From: Actinomycetes bacterium
GTDB taxonomy: Bacteria; Actinomycetota; Actinomycetes; Actinomycetales; Microbacteriaceae
DNA length: 64,000 bases
Assembly: GCA_023436775.1 (NCBI GenBank)
Contig: JAEZHW010000002.1
Location: 7,372-71,371, forward strand
Direction of reading: 5' to 3'
Every line of letters starts with the position of its first letter. The stretch's first letter is position 1. Position numbers and translations under genes: made by a program. The notes below the pieces were generated by a model. It was not told the origin of the DNA. It worked only from the letters and a program-made list of their open reading frames with translations, and did not search any database. This document shows positions 49,531 to 57,049 of the stretch, piece by piece.

Positions 49531-51047
49531 TCGGCCATCTCCCCCGCGGTGCTGATCGCGGCGAGCAGGCTCTGCTCGTCGAATTCATCGGCGCTGCGCA
49601 CCTCGGCGATACCCGCGCCAGCGTGCAACACCGCGATGCGGTGCGACAGCAGCAGCAGTTCTTCCAACTCGTCGCTGGTGACGATGACAGCCATGCCTTC
49701 GGCGACCATCTCGGCGATAAGGCCGTACAGTTCACGCTTCGCACCGATGTCGACACCGGCGGTCGGCTGGTCCAGCAGCAGCACCTTCGGAGTCACGCCC
49801 TCGGCACGGGCGAAGAGCACCTTCTGCTGGTTGCCGCCGGACAGCGAGGAAATGGGCAGCTCGGTGTCGGAGACGATCACGCCGAAGCGACGCACCGACT
49901 CGGCCACGCGATCGCGACGGGCCTTCTGGCGCACCAGGCCGAGCTTGCCGAGCATGCGCGGGATCATGCTGAGCACGGCGTTTTCGGCAACGCTCCGGCC
50001 GAGGAGCAGACCACGCTGCTTGCGGTCCTCCGGCACCAGCACCACACCGGCATCCATCGCGTCGGCGGGGTTGTCGAAGCCGCCGCGAATGCGCTGACCG
50101 TCCAGCACCAAGTCCCCTTCGCAGGGGCGAGCACCGGCGATGGCCTCGAGCAGTTCGGTGCGTCCCGAACCGACCAAGCCTGCAATCCCCAGCACTTCGC
50201 CGGCGCGCAGGGTCAGGTTGACCGACACCGAACCGGCCAGAGCAAAGTTGTCGAGCTGCAGGCGCTCTGCAGCATCGGCGCCGGCCGAGTCGAGGAAGCG
50301 CTCAGACTTGTGATGCTCGCTGCCGAGCATGGCCGTCGACAAGTCGGCGACGGTGAAGTTCTTGGATGCCTGCGTGGTCACCACAGCGCCATCGCGCATG
50401 ACGGTGACGGTGTCGGCGATCTCCAGCACCTCGTCCAGGAAGTGGCTGATGTAGATCACACCAACGCCCTCGCTGGCCAGCTTGCGGATGGCAGCGAAGA
50501 GGCGAGCGCGCTCCGGGGGCGCCAGGCGCGCCGTCGGCTCGTCCATGATCAGGACGCGGGCCTGCTTGCGCAGCGCCTTCGCGATTTCCACCATCTGCTG
50601 GTGGGCAACGCTGAGCTGCCCCACCGGCACGTCGGCCGGCACCGGAAAGCCGAGGCTCTCCAGGTACTCGCGACCGTCCTTGCGCATCTGGCGGTGGTCA
50701 ACCAGTCCAGGTGCGCGCTTGGGTTCCTGGCCCAGGTCCAGGTTCTGACCGGCATCGAAGGTGGGCACCAGCGAGAACTCCTGCTGGATCACCGCGATAC
50801 CGGCAGCGATCGATGCGGACGGGGAGTCCAGCTTGATCGGCGAACCGTCAAGCCGGACCTCCCCATCGCTATCACCGTAGAGCCCGGCCAATACCTTGAT
50901 CAGGGTGCTCTTTCCCGCACCGTTGTGGCCGACGAGGGCGTGCACCGAGCCGGCTTCCAAACGGAAGTCGACCCCGTGCAGCACCTCGACCTGGCCAAAC
51001 CGCTTGCGGATTCCGCTCATCTCGAGCAGTGCCGTTGCGCTGGTCAT
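49527..51047 (-). CDS. sugar ABC transporter ATPase, RbsA/MglA type
   Basis: 506-residue protein with two fused ATPase domains. The first has Walker A GHNGAGKST, the LSVAHQQMVEIAKAL signature and VLIMDEPTARL; the second has the degenerate GLVGSGRTELLEA P-loop typical of RbsA, then LSGGNQQKV and LLLDQPTAGVD. ATG at 51047, 6 nt after AAGGAG. It energises uptake through the permease encoded just upstream. Confidence 0.93.
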   Translation of the reverse strand: MTSATALLEMSGIRKRFGQVEVLHGVDFRLEAGSVHALVGHNGAGKSTLIKVLAGLYGDSDGEVRLDGSPIKLDSPSASIAAGIAVIQQEFSLVPTFDAGQNLDLGQEPKRAPGLVDHRQMRKDGREYLESLGFPVPADVPVGQLSVAHQQMVEIAKALRKQARVLIMDEPTARLAPPERARLFAAIRKLASEGVGVIYISHFLDEVLEIADTVTVMRDGAVVTTQASKNFTVADLSTAMLGSEHHKSERFLDSAGADAAERLQLDNFALAGSVSVNLTLRAGEVLGIAGLVGSGRTELLEAIAGARPCEGDLVLDGQRIRGGFDNPADAMDAGVVLVPEDRKQRGLLLGRSVAENAVLSMIPRMLGKLGLVRQKARRDRVAESVRRFGVIVSDTELPISSLSGGNQQKVLFARAEGVTPKVLLLDQPTAGVDIGAKRELYGLIAEMVAEGMAVIVTSDELEELLLLSHRIAVLHAGAGIAEVRSADEFDEQSLLAAISTAGEMAE

Positions 51048-51088
51048 GCCGGGCTCCTTCAATTCAGTGATTGTGATTCAGATGTGGA

Positions 51089-52063
51089 CTAGTTGCCCCA
51101 CGCGGCCGGGTAGGTCGCGACGTTGGCCTTGGTCACCATCGGCAGTTCGAGGTACTCGTTCGGGCGAGTAACCTGGTCCTGCTTGCCGGTCAGCCACAGC
51201 ACGGCGGCCTCAACCGAGCGCACACCCTGCGGCTTCGGGTCCTGGTTCACGGTGCCAAGGATGTAGCCAGCCTCGATGCCCGCGCGGACGTCTGCCGGGT
51301 AGTCACCAACGATGACCTTGATGTCGGTACGGCCGTTGTCGGTCACGTACTTGGCAGCGTTCGCAGCCTCCGGGCCCTGGGCCACGATGGCGTCCAGCGA
51401 GCCAGCCGGGAACTTGTTCAGCCAGTTCTGGGTCAGACCGAGTGCCTCAGCGGCGTCCCAGTTCGCGGTCTGGGCGTCCACAATCTCGATGCCCGGGTAG
51501 TCCTTCAGGACCTCTTCGAAGCCCTGCTGACGCAGCAGCTGGGCGCTGGTGCCGAGGGCACCCATCATGTAGGCGACCTTGGCGTTCTCGCCGACTTCCT
51601 GCACGAGCAGGCGAGCCTGCTGGCGACCGAACTCAACGTCGTCGGCACCAATGAAGGTCACGATGTCGAGGCCGTCGGCAACGCGGTTGTTCACGGCGAA
51701 CACCGGGATGCCAGCGTCGATGGCCTGCTGCACGGCCGGGGCAACGCCCTGGGCGTCCGAGGCGGTGACCAGGATGGCGTCCACTTCCTGGGTGATGAGC
51801 TGGCGGATGGCTGCCACCTCGGTGCCCAGGTCGCCCTTGCCGTCGACGAGCTTGAGCTCGACGCCCAGCTCGGCGGCGGTCTCCTGCTGACCGGCGATGA
51901 AGTTCGAGTAGAACGGAACCGAGGTGTTCCAGATCATCGAGCCAATGACCAGCTTGTCCTCGCCGGTCTCGGTGGTGGCGTCGGCCGAGCAGCCGGCGGC
52001 GACGAGTGCGAGGCTCGCGGCAGCGGCAATGGCCGCAACCTTGCGGAACTTCGTGAACTGCAT
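51089..52063 (-). CDS. sugar ABC transporter substrate-binding lipoprotein
   Basis: 324-residue periplasmic-binding-protein-like fold 1 (ribose/galactose type). The signal peptide ends with a lipobox, LALVAAGCSADAT, with Cys25 as lipidation site. Family segments are VDAILVTASDAQGVAPAVQQAIDAGIPVFAVNNRV and DAIVAQGPEAANAAKYVTDNG. An AAAGG precedes the ATG. It captures the sugar outside; the ligand cannot be deduced. Confidence 0.92.
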   Translation of the reverse strand: MQFTKFRKVAAIAAAASLALVAAGCSADATTETGEDKLVIGSMIWNTSVPFYSNFIAGQQETAAELGVELKLVDGKGDLGTEVAAIRQLITQEVDAILVTASDAQGVAPAVQQAIDAGIPVFAVNNRVADGLDIVTFIGADDVEFGRQQARLLVQEVGENAKVAYMMGALGTSAQLLRQQGFEEVLKDYPGIEIVDAQTANWDAAEALGLTQNWLNKFPAGSLDAIVAQGPEAANAAKYVTDNGRTDIKVIVGDYPADVRAGIEAGYILGTVNQDPKPQGVRSVEAAVLWLTGKQDQVTRPNEYLELPMVTKANVATYPAAWGN

Positions 52064-52114
52064 GTTCTTGCCTTTCGTTGCTGTGTTTCGTGGGGGGTAC
52101 TGCCGAGGAAACGT

Positions 52115-53056
52115 CTAGTGGGTGCGGGCGCGACGACGCTGCAGCGTGTCGAGGCCGACGGCGATGATGATCACGGCACCGGTGATCGCCGGCTGCCAGT
52201 AGGGCGAGATACCGAACTGGTTCAGTGCGTTGGCGACCGTACCGAGTAGCAGGGTGCCGATGATGACCGGACCGACGCGACCAGCACCACCGGTGAGCGG
52301 CACACCGGCGATGGCCACCGCGGCGATAGCGCTGAGCGGCCAGCTGGTCGCGGCGCTCGGCTGACCGATCGAGGTCTGGCCCAGCAGGATCAGACCACCG
52401 ATGGCGGCGGTGATGGCACCGAGGACGTAGACCAGCGTGGTGACGCGGGTGGTACGGATGCCGGCGAGGCGGCTGGCCTCGATGGAGCCACCGACGGCGT
52501 AGATCTGGTGACCGAAGGTGGTGTACTTCAGCATCAGCCACACCAGGATCGCCACGATCGCGAACACGAGGGCGGCAACCGGGATCATGCCGATGCGACC
52601 GAGACCGAACCAGGTGAACTCGTTCGGGATGCCATACACCGGCTGGGCGTTGGTGAACACGAACACGAGGCCCGTCACCAGCGTCTGCATACCGAGCGTG
52701 GCTACGAAGGGGTTGATGCCGACCTTGGCGACCAGCAGACCGTTGCAGAGGCCGACGACGGCACCCAGCGCAAGGGCAGCGAGCACGCCCGGCACGATGC
52801 CTGCCGAGGACATCACCGAGGCGGCGAGCACCGAGGTGGCCGCACCGACGGCACCGACAGAGAGGTCAAAGCCGCCGAGCATGATCATCAGCAACATGCC
52901 GCAGGCGACGATACCGATGATCGACTGCTGCTCGACGATGTTGATCAGGTTCTGCGGGGTGCGGAACGTCGGAGAGACGATCATCAGCACGATCACGAGG
53001 ATCGCGAAGATCACCAGCAGCGCGTGCCGGGACAGAAAACGCAGCAGGCCGTTCAT
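52115..53056 (-). CDS. sugar ABC transporter permease, RbsC type
   Basis: 313 residues with about nine transmembrane helices, family sequence FDLSVGAVGAATSVLAA near the N-terminus, the FVFTNAQPVYGIPNEF outer loop, the cytoplasmic coupling segment GGSIEASRLAGIRTTRVTTLVYVLGAITAAIGGLILLGQ and PLTGGAGRVGPVIIGTLLLGTVANALNQFGI. The ATG shares one base with the ROK stop (TAATG). A single permease gene implies a homodimer. Confidence 0.93.
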   Translation of the reverse strand: MNGLLRFLSRHALLVIFAILVIVLMIVSPTFRTPQNLINIVEQQSIIGIVACGMLLMIMLGGFDLSVGAVGAATSVLAASVMSSAGIVPGVLAALALGAVVGLCNGLLVAKVGINPFVATLGMQTLVTGLVFVFTNAQPVYGIPNEFTWFGLGRIGMIPVAALVFAIVAILVWLMLKYTTFGHQIYAVGGSIEASRLAGIRTTRVTTLVYVLGAITAAIGGLILLGQTSIGQPSAATSWPLSAIAAVAIAGVPLTGGAGRVGPVIIGTLLLGTVANALNQFGISPYWQPAITGAVIIIAVGLDTLQRRRARTH

Positions 53057-54264
53057 TAGGCTCCAATCCCTTCGGTGGGGGTTCCAAGCAGGTCGGGCGC
53101 TCCGGCACTGCGGTAGCGCTGCACGGCGCCAGCGATGGCGCCACGAACCGTCGAGTTCGGGCCAAGCTCGCTCGGCACGATTCGAGGTGCATCCTCGAGG
53201 TGGCGCGCCACGATGGCGGCAGCCTCAGGGAAGAACGGGGCGAGGGCGCGACCGACGGTGCCATCGACCACGATGACCTCCGGGTCCGCCACTGCGCAGA
53301 CATTGATGATGGCCAGTGCCAGGGCGTCCACAATCTGCTGCATCAGCGCGGTACTGTGCGGCAGGCGCTCCTGCGCACCGGCGATGACCTCGCGTGCGCC
53401 CGCGCCCTCTGGCAACTCGGCCGCAGCATCGGCGTTGGCCGCACGCAGCGCCTCGACATGCGCCTTGATGCCGGCACCACTCAGGATCGACTCCAGGCCT
53501 CCGGTCTGACCGTGGCGGTTCTGCTGCAGCATCTCGAGCGTCGGGATCATCACGCCGAACTCACCAGCAGCGTTGACCCGTCCACGGACGAGGTGTCCCC
53601 CGCTGACCACAGCACCACCAAGGCCAGTACCGATCGACAGCAACACGTAGTCGCTGACGCCCGCCGCCTTGCCGGTAGCTCCTTCGGCAATGGCGGCAAG
53701 CTTGACATCGTTATCGATGAGCACCGGAACTTGGTACTGCGCCAAGTGGGCGCCGACCTGCACTCCGTCCCAGCCCACGTTCGGGCCACGCCAGGCAACC
53801 CCGGTGTTCTGGTCGACCACCGCGGGCACACCCACTGCCGCCGAGGCGACGGTCAGGCCACGCTCTGCCGCGTCGGCGGCGAGCATCTGCCAGACCCGGT
53901 CCAGTGCCGGCAGCGCGCCGCCGGCTGCTTCGACGGTGACCACGGCCTCGGTCAGGATGCGGCCGCTGATATCAGCCAGGGCGCCGTGGCACTTGGTGCC
54001 ACCCAGGTCGATACCGAGGACGGCGTCAAGGCCGAGGTTGATCTCCAGACCCACGCGCGGTCGGCCCAGACCTTCGGCGGCTTCGTTTCCGACCTCAACG
54101 AGGCGACCCTCAGCCAACAGCGCGGTGACAATCCGACTCACCGAAGCCATCGACAACCCCAGCTCGGACGCGATATCGGTCCGCGTCGTCTTGGGGTGAT
54201 CGCGCACGTACTCCAGGACGAGATACTGATTCATCTCACCCATGGATCCCTGTCGAACCGCCAA
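53056..54264 (-). CDS. ROK-family transcriptional regulator
   Basis: 402 residues: an N-terminal MarR-like winged helix (MNQYLVLEYVRDHPKTTRTDIASELGLSMASVSRIVTALLAEGRLVEVG) and a ROK domain with IDLGGTKCHGALAD, DNDVKLAAIAEGATG and LLSIGTGLGGAVVSGGHLVRGRVNAAGEFG. The zinc-binding CxCGxxGCxE motif of ROK proteins is replaced by NRHGQTGGLES, without cysteines. The TTG at 54264 is 6 nt after GGAAAGGA and I prefer it over the ATG at 54243. First gene of the sugar operon, probably its repressor. Confidence 0.9.
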   Translation of the reverse strand: MAVRQGSMGEMNQYLVLEYVRDHPKTTRTDIASELGLSMASVSRIVTALLAEGRLVEVGNEAAEGLGRPRVGLEINLGLDAVLGIDLGGTKCHGALADISGRILTEAVVTVEAAGGALPALDRVWQMLAADAAERGLTVASAAVGVPAVVDQNTGVAWRGPNVGWDGVQVGAHLAQYQVPVLIDNDVKLAAIAEGATGKAAGVSDYVLLSIGTGLGGAVVSGGHLVRGRVNAAGEFGVMIPTLEMLQQNRHGQTGGLESILSGAGIKAHVEALRAANADAAAELPEGAGAREVIAGAQERLPHSTALMQQIVDALALAIINVCAVADPEVIVVDGTVGRALAPFFPEAAAIVARHLEDAPRIVPSELGPNSTVRGAIAGAVQRYRSAGAPDLLGTPTEGIGA

Positions 54265-54274
54265 TTTATTTCCT

Positions 54275-54282
54275 TTCCGGAA
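54275..54282. promoter_or_regulatory. palindrome upstream of the ROK gene
   Basis: TTCCGGAA, inside a longer imperfect dyad with TTATTTCC and AAGTAAGTAA flanks (about 54266-54290), directly over the ROK ribosome-binding site. It may be the site of autoregulation. Confidence 0.3.
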
Positions 54283-54358
54283 GTAAGTAATGGCGAGTAT
54301 ATGACCGCCTCTGTCGGAAAAAAAATCCAGCCTTTTCAGGGATGGCATAGAAACGCAA

Positions 54359-54388
54359 AAACCCCCGTCTTTTCAAGGACGGGGGTTT
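54359..54388. terminator. Rho-independent terminator after fkbP
   Basis: AAACCCCCGTC pairs with GACGGGGGTTT; on the minus strand the stem is followed by a short T-run. It ends 17 bp after the FKBP gene and also shields the ROK operon from read-through. Confidence 0.9.
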
Positions 54389-54404
54389 CTTGCGAAACAG
54401 AAAA

Positions 54405-54776
54405 TTAACGCACGCCGAGCAAATCGATCACGAAAATCAGGGTCTTACCGCTGAGTCGGTGACCCGCTCCGGCCGGACCGTAGGCCAGTGCCGGCGGGAT
54501 GGTCAGCTTGCGGCGACCGCCAACCTTCATCCCCGGGATGCCCTCCTGCCAACCACGAACGAGGTTGCGCAGCGGGAACTCGATGGACTGGCCACGACCC
54601 CACGAGGAGTCGAACTCTTCGCCCGAGTCGTACTCGACGCCGAGGTAGTGCACCTTGACGGTGGACGAGGCCAGTGCCTCATCGCCATCGCCAACGACGA
54701 TGTCTTCGATCACGAGCTCGGCCGGGGCCGGGCCCTCCGGTGCGTCAACGATGGGAGCCTGGTTCAAATCAGTCAT
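54405..54776 (-). CDS. FKBP-type peptidyl-prolyl cis-trans isomerase
   Basis: 123-residue single FKBP domain: VKVHYLGVEYDSGEEFDSSWGRGQSIEFPLRNLVRGWQEGIPGMKVGGRRKLTIPPALAYG, with the aromatic pocket residues conserved. No signal peptide, so cytoplasmic. TAGCGT 6 nt before the ATG and a strong terminator behind make it a single-gene unit. Confidence 0.96.
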   Translation of the reverse strand: MTDLNQAPIVDAPEGPAPAELVIEDIVVGDGDEALASSTVKVHYLGVEYDSGEEFDSSWGRGQSIEFPLRNLVRGWQEGIPGMKVGGRRKLTIPPALAYGPAGAGHRLSGKTLIFVIDLLGVR

Positions 54777-54782
54777 GCTCCC

Positions 54783-54788
54783 ACGCTA
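54783..54788 (-). promoter_or_regulatory. -10 box TAGCGT of the FKBP gene, leaderless
   Basis: TAGCGT, 6 nt (GGGAGC), then the ATG at 54776. Confidence 0.5.
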
Positions 54789-54905
54789 CCGCCTCGGCGT
54801 CCGACGCCAAGTCCGCGGCGGAAAAGTCACAGCCTGCAGTGCCAACAGCCCGCTCCCCCGGAATGCCAATAGCCACACCGAGGCACCGTCTGCAAAACTG
54901 GCGAG

Positions 54906-55955
54906 GTGACCGCACCGCTGGACCTCCGCCCACTCACCGACCCGATCGATCCGCATGCGTTCAAGGCATTCCGGGTCGCGAAACCGCACAAGATCCAGCG
55001 CGGGCGTTCGGTGGACGTCGTCTCCGGTGTGATCGCGGTGGGGTTATTCATCACCTTCTTCGGCGCGATGGTTGTCGGGTTCATCACGGCGTTGAGCCGC
55101 GACGAGTCGCTGGGCCAGCACCGTGGCCTCATCACCGCCGGCGTCCTCATCACGCTACTAGCGCTCGTCTGGTTGATCGCGGCCTCGGTAGCGCGCACCG
55201 CCGCAGCCCGGCACTATCGCCTCTATACCTTCGCCCAGCGCAACGGGCTGCAGTATGCCGCCAGCTCCTATGGGGCCCACAAGCAAGGTCTGATCTTCGG
55301 CATCGGGCGCAACCACAGCGTCGAGGGACGGATCTGGTCAACCAACCCCGACCCGAACGCCTCGCCGTTCCCCGGCCTTGATGCAGGTACCCACACCTAC
55401 GTGACCGGCTCCGGGAAGAACCAGCAGACCCATGAGTGGACCTATGTGTCGTTCCCCCTCCCACGGCGGGTGCCCCACATCCTGCTGGACGCCAAGGACA
55501 ATAACTCGATCTTCGGCTCCAACTTGCCCGTTTCGTTCCGCCGCGATCAGCGGCTGTCCCTCGAGGGCGATTTCGACAAGTACTTCACCCTGTACTGTCC
55601 GAAGGAGTACGAGACGGATGCGCTCTACATCTTCACCCCGGACCTCATGGCGAGCATGATCGACTACGGCAAGGTGTACGACATCGAGTTGGTCGATGAC
55701 CGTTGCTTCCTCTACCGAAACGGTAAGTTCAAAGCCACCGATCCCGCAGTCTGGCAGCACCTCCACCAGCTGTTCCAGCAGATCGCAACTCGCACTCAAT
55801 ACCGCACCGCGCGCTACGCCGACGATCGCATCCAAGACCCGTCAATGAATATCGTTGCCCCACAAGGGCAGCGCCTGCAGCAAAGCTTCTGGCCCGCCGT
55901 GATCATCGGCGGCGTGATGCTGCTCTGGTTCGTGATCTCGATCTTCCTGCGCTAG
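54906..55955 (+). CDS. membrane protein of unknown function
   Basis: 349 residues, GTG start. Two N-terminal transmembrane helices (VDVVSGVIAVGLFITFFGAMVVGFI and GLITAGVLITLLALVWLIAASVA), a soluble domain of about 230 residues (RHYRLYTFAQRNGLQYAASSYGAHKQGLIFGIGRN ... DKYFTLYCPKEYETDALYIFTPDLMASMIDYGKVYDIELVDDRCFLYRNGKF) and a C-terminal helix (FWPAVIIGGVMLLWFVISIFL). I do not recognise the family; the soluble part is compatible with DUF3137-like cytosolic domains. Divergent from the FKBP gene and convergent with the oxidoreductase gene. Confidence 0.72.
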   Translation: MTAPLDLRPLTDPIDPHAFKAFRVAKPHKIQRGRSVDVVSGVIAVGLFITFFGAMVVGFITALSRDESLGQHRGLITAGVLITLLALVWLIAASVARTAAARHYRLYTFAQRNGLQYAASSYGAHKQGLIFGIGRNHSVEGRIWSTNPDPNASPFPGLDAGTHTYVTGSGKNQQTHEWTYVSFPLPRRVPHILLDAKDNNSIFGSNLPVSFRRDQRLSLEGDFDKYFTLYCPKEYETDALYIFTPDLMASMIDYGKVYDIELVDDRCFLYRNGKFKATDPAVWQHLHQLFQQIATRTQYRTARYADDRIQDPSMNIVAPQGQRLQQSFWPAVIIGGVMLLWFVISIFLR

Positions 55956-55991
55956 GGGCGCCGCCCGCGCACGTTCGCTGCTCAGCTCCGG

Positions 55992-56942
55992 TTAGCGCAC
56001 CGTCACCCGCTGGTGAGCGACCTCGTCCACGGCCAACAGGATCTTGCCGCGGGCCCGACCAGTTTCCTGGTGGCGGTAGGCGTCCTGCACCGCAGCAAAG
56101 GGATAGATCGCCTCGATCGGCAGCACTACCTCGCCAGCAGCGATCAATGCACCAATCATGTGAATCTTGGCGGCATCCGGCTTGGTGCCACCGACGTTGC
56201 CCAAGCCCAGTTCTTGAGCGAGGTCCGGGGCGGCGATGGTGTTGATGCGCTCGGGGGCGACGCCGAGTTCGAGCGCGGCATGAATGGTGTCCGCGCCGTG
56301 GTTGTCCAACACCGCCGTGATGCCCGCCGGCGCGATTTCCCGCAGCCGGTCCACCAAACCGTCGCCGTAGCTGACCGGCTCGGCGCCAAGCTCGCGCAAG
56401 AAGTCATGATTCCGCTCGCTCGCGGTCGCGATGACGCGAGCACCCGTGCGCTTGGCGAACTGCACCGCAAGGACGCCAACGCCACCGGCGGCGGCGCTGA
56501 CGAGCACCGTGTCGTCCGCGGTCAGTCTGAGCGATTCGACACTGTTCCACGCGGTGCGGCCAACGATGTCGAGGCCCCCAGCGATCGCCTCGTCAAGACC
56601 CTCCGGAATGAGTGCGACACTGTCCGCTGGCACGGTCAATAGTTCGGCCTGCGCCTGCCGAAAGGCGCCACCGAACACGAGGTCACCCACCTGGGGCTGG
56701 GTCACGCCCTCCCCCACCGCAACGACAACGCCCGAGAAATCCGCGCCGTTGCCCGAGGGCAGTGGGCCATCGTAGAGGCCCCGGTAACGGCTCCGAATCT
56801 TCCAGTCGATGGGGTTCAGCCCGGCGAAGCGCACCTGCACCTGAATCTGCCCGGCCTGTGGCACGCTCGGTTCGTAGTCCACCAGTTCCAGCACCTCGGG
56901 TCCACCTGGCTGGGAGTACTGCACGCGTTTGGCCACGATCAT
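55992..56942 (-). CDS. zinc-free medium-chain oxidoreductase (quinone-oxidoreductase-like)
   Basis: 316 residues: GroES-like N-terminal domain (GLNPIDWKIRSRYRGLYDGPLPSGNGADFSGVVVAVGEGV) and Rossmann domain with AAAGGVGVLAVQFAKRTGARVIATASERNHDFLRELGA. No structural or catalytic zinc cysteines, as in QOR/NADP-dependent alkenal reductases. AAAGGA precedes the ATG. Likely NADPH-dependent; substrate unknown. Stand-alone gene. Confidence 0.9.
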   Translation of the reverse strand: MIVAKRVQYSQPGGPEVLELVDYEPSVPQAGQIQVQVRFAGLNPIDWKIRSRYRGLYDGPLPSGNGADFSGVVVAVGEGVTQPQVGDLVFGGAFRQAQAELLTVPADSVALIPEGLDEAIAGGLDIVGRTAWNSVESLRLTADDTVLVSAAAGGVGVLAVQFAKRTGARVIATASERNHDFLRELGAEPVSYGDGLVDRLREIAPAGITAVLDNHGADTIHAALELGVAPERINTIAAPDLAQELGLGNVGGTKPDAAKIHMIGALIAAGEVVLPIEAIYPFAAVQDAYRHQETGRARGKILLAVDEVAHQRVTVR

Positions 56943-57036
56943 GTCCTTTCCCGTTCGTACTCTCGATTCTCACACCCGTCTCCCCGCAGTGCCTGCACAA
57001 GCGGTTCGACTCGGCTGGGACGGTCAAGTGCTCGGC

Positions 57037-57042
57037 TAGGCT
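57037..57042 (+). promoter_or_regulatory. -10 box TAGGCT of the oligopeptidase gene, leaderless
   Basis: TAGGCT, 7 nt (AAGCCGC), then the ATG at 57050. Confidence 0.55.
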
Positions 57043-57049
57043 AAGCCGC

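Noticed and set aside
53056..54264. ROK protein as a sugar kinase that would complete the sugar operon
   Set aside because: The N-terminal winged helix and the loss of the zinc motif point to a regulator. The operon therefore shows no kinase.
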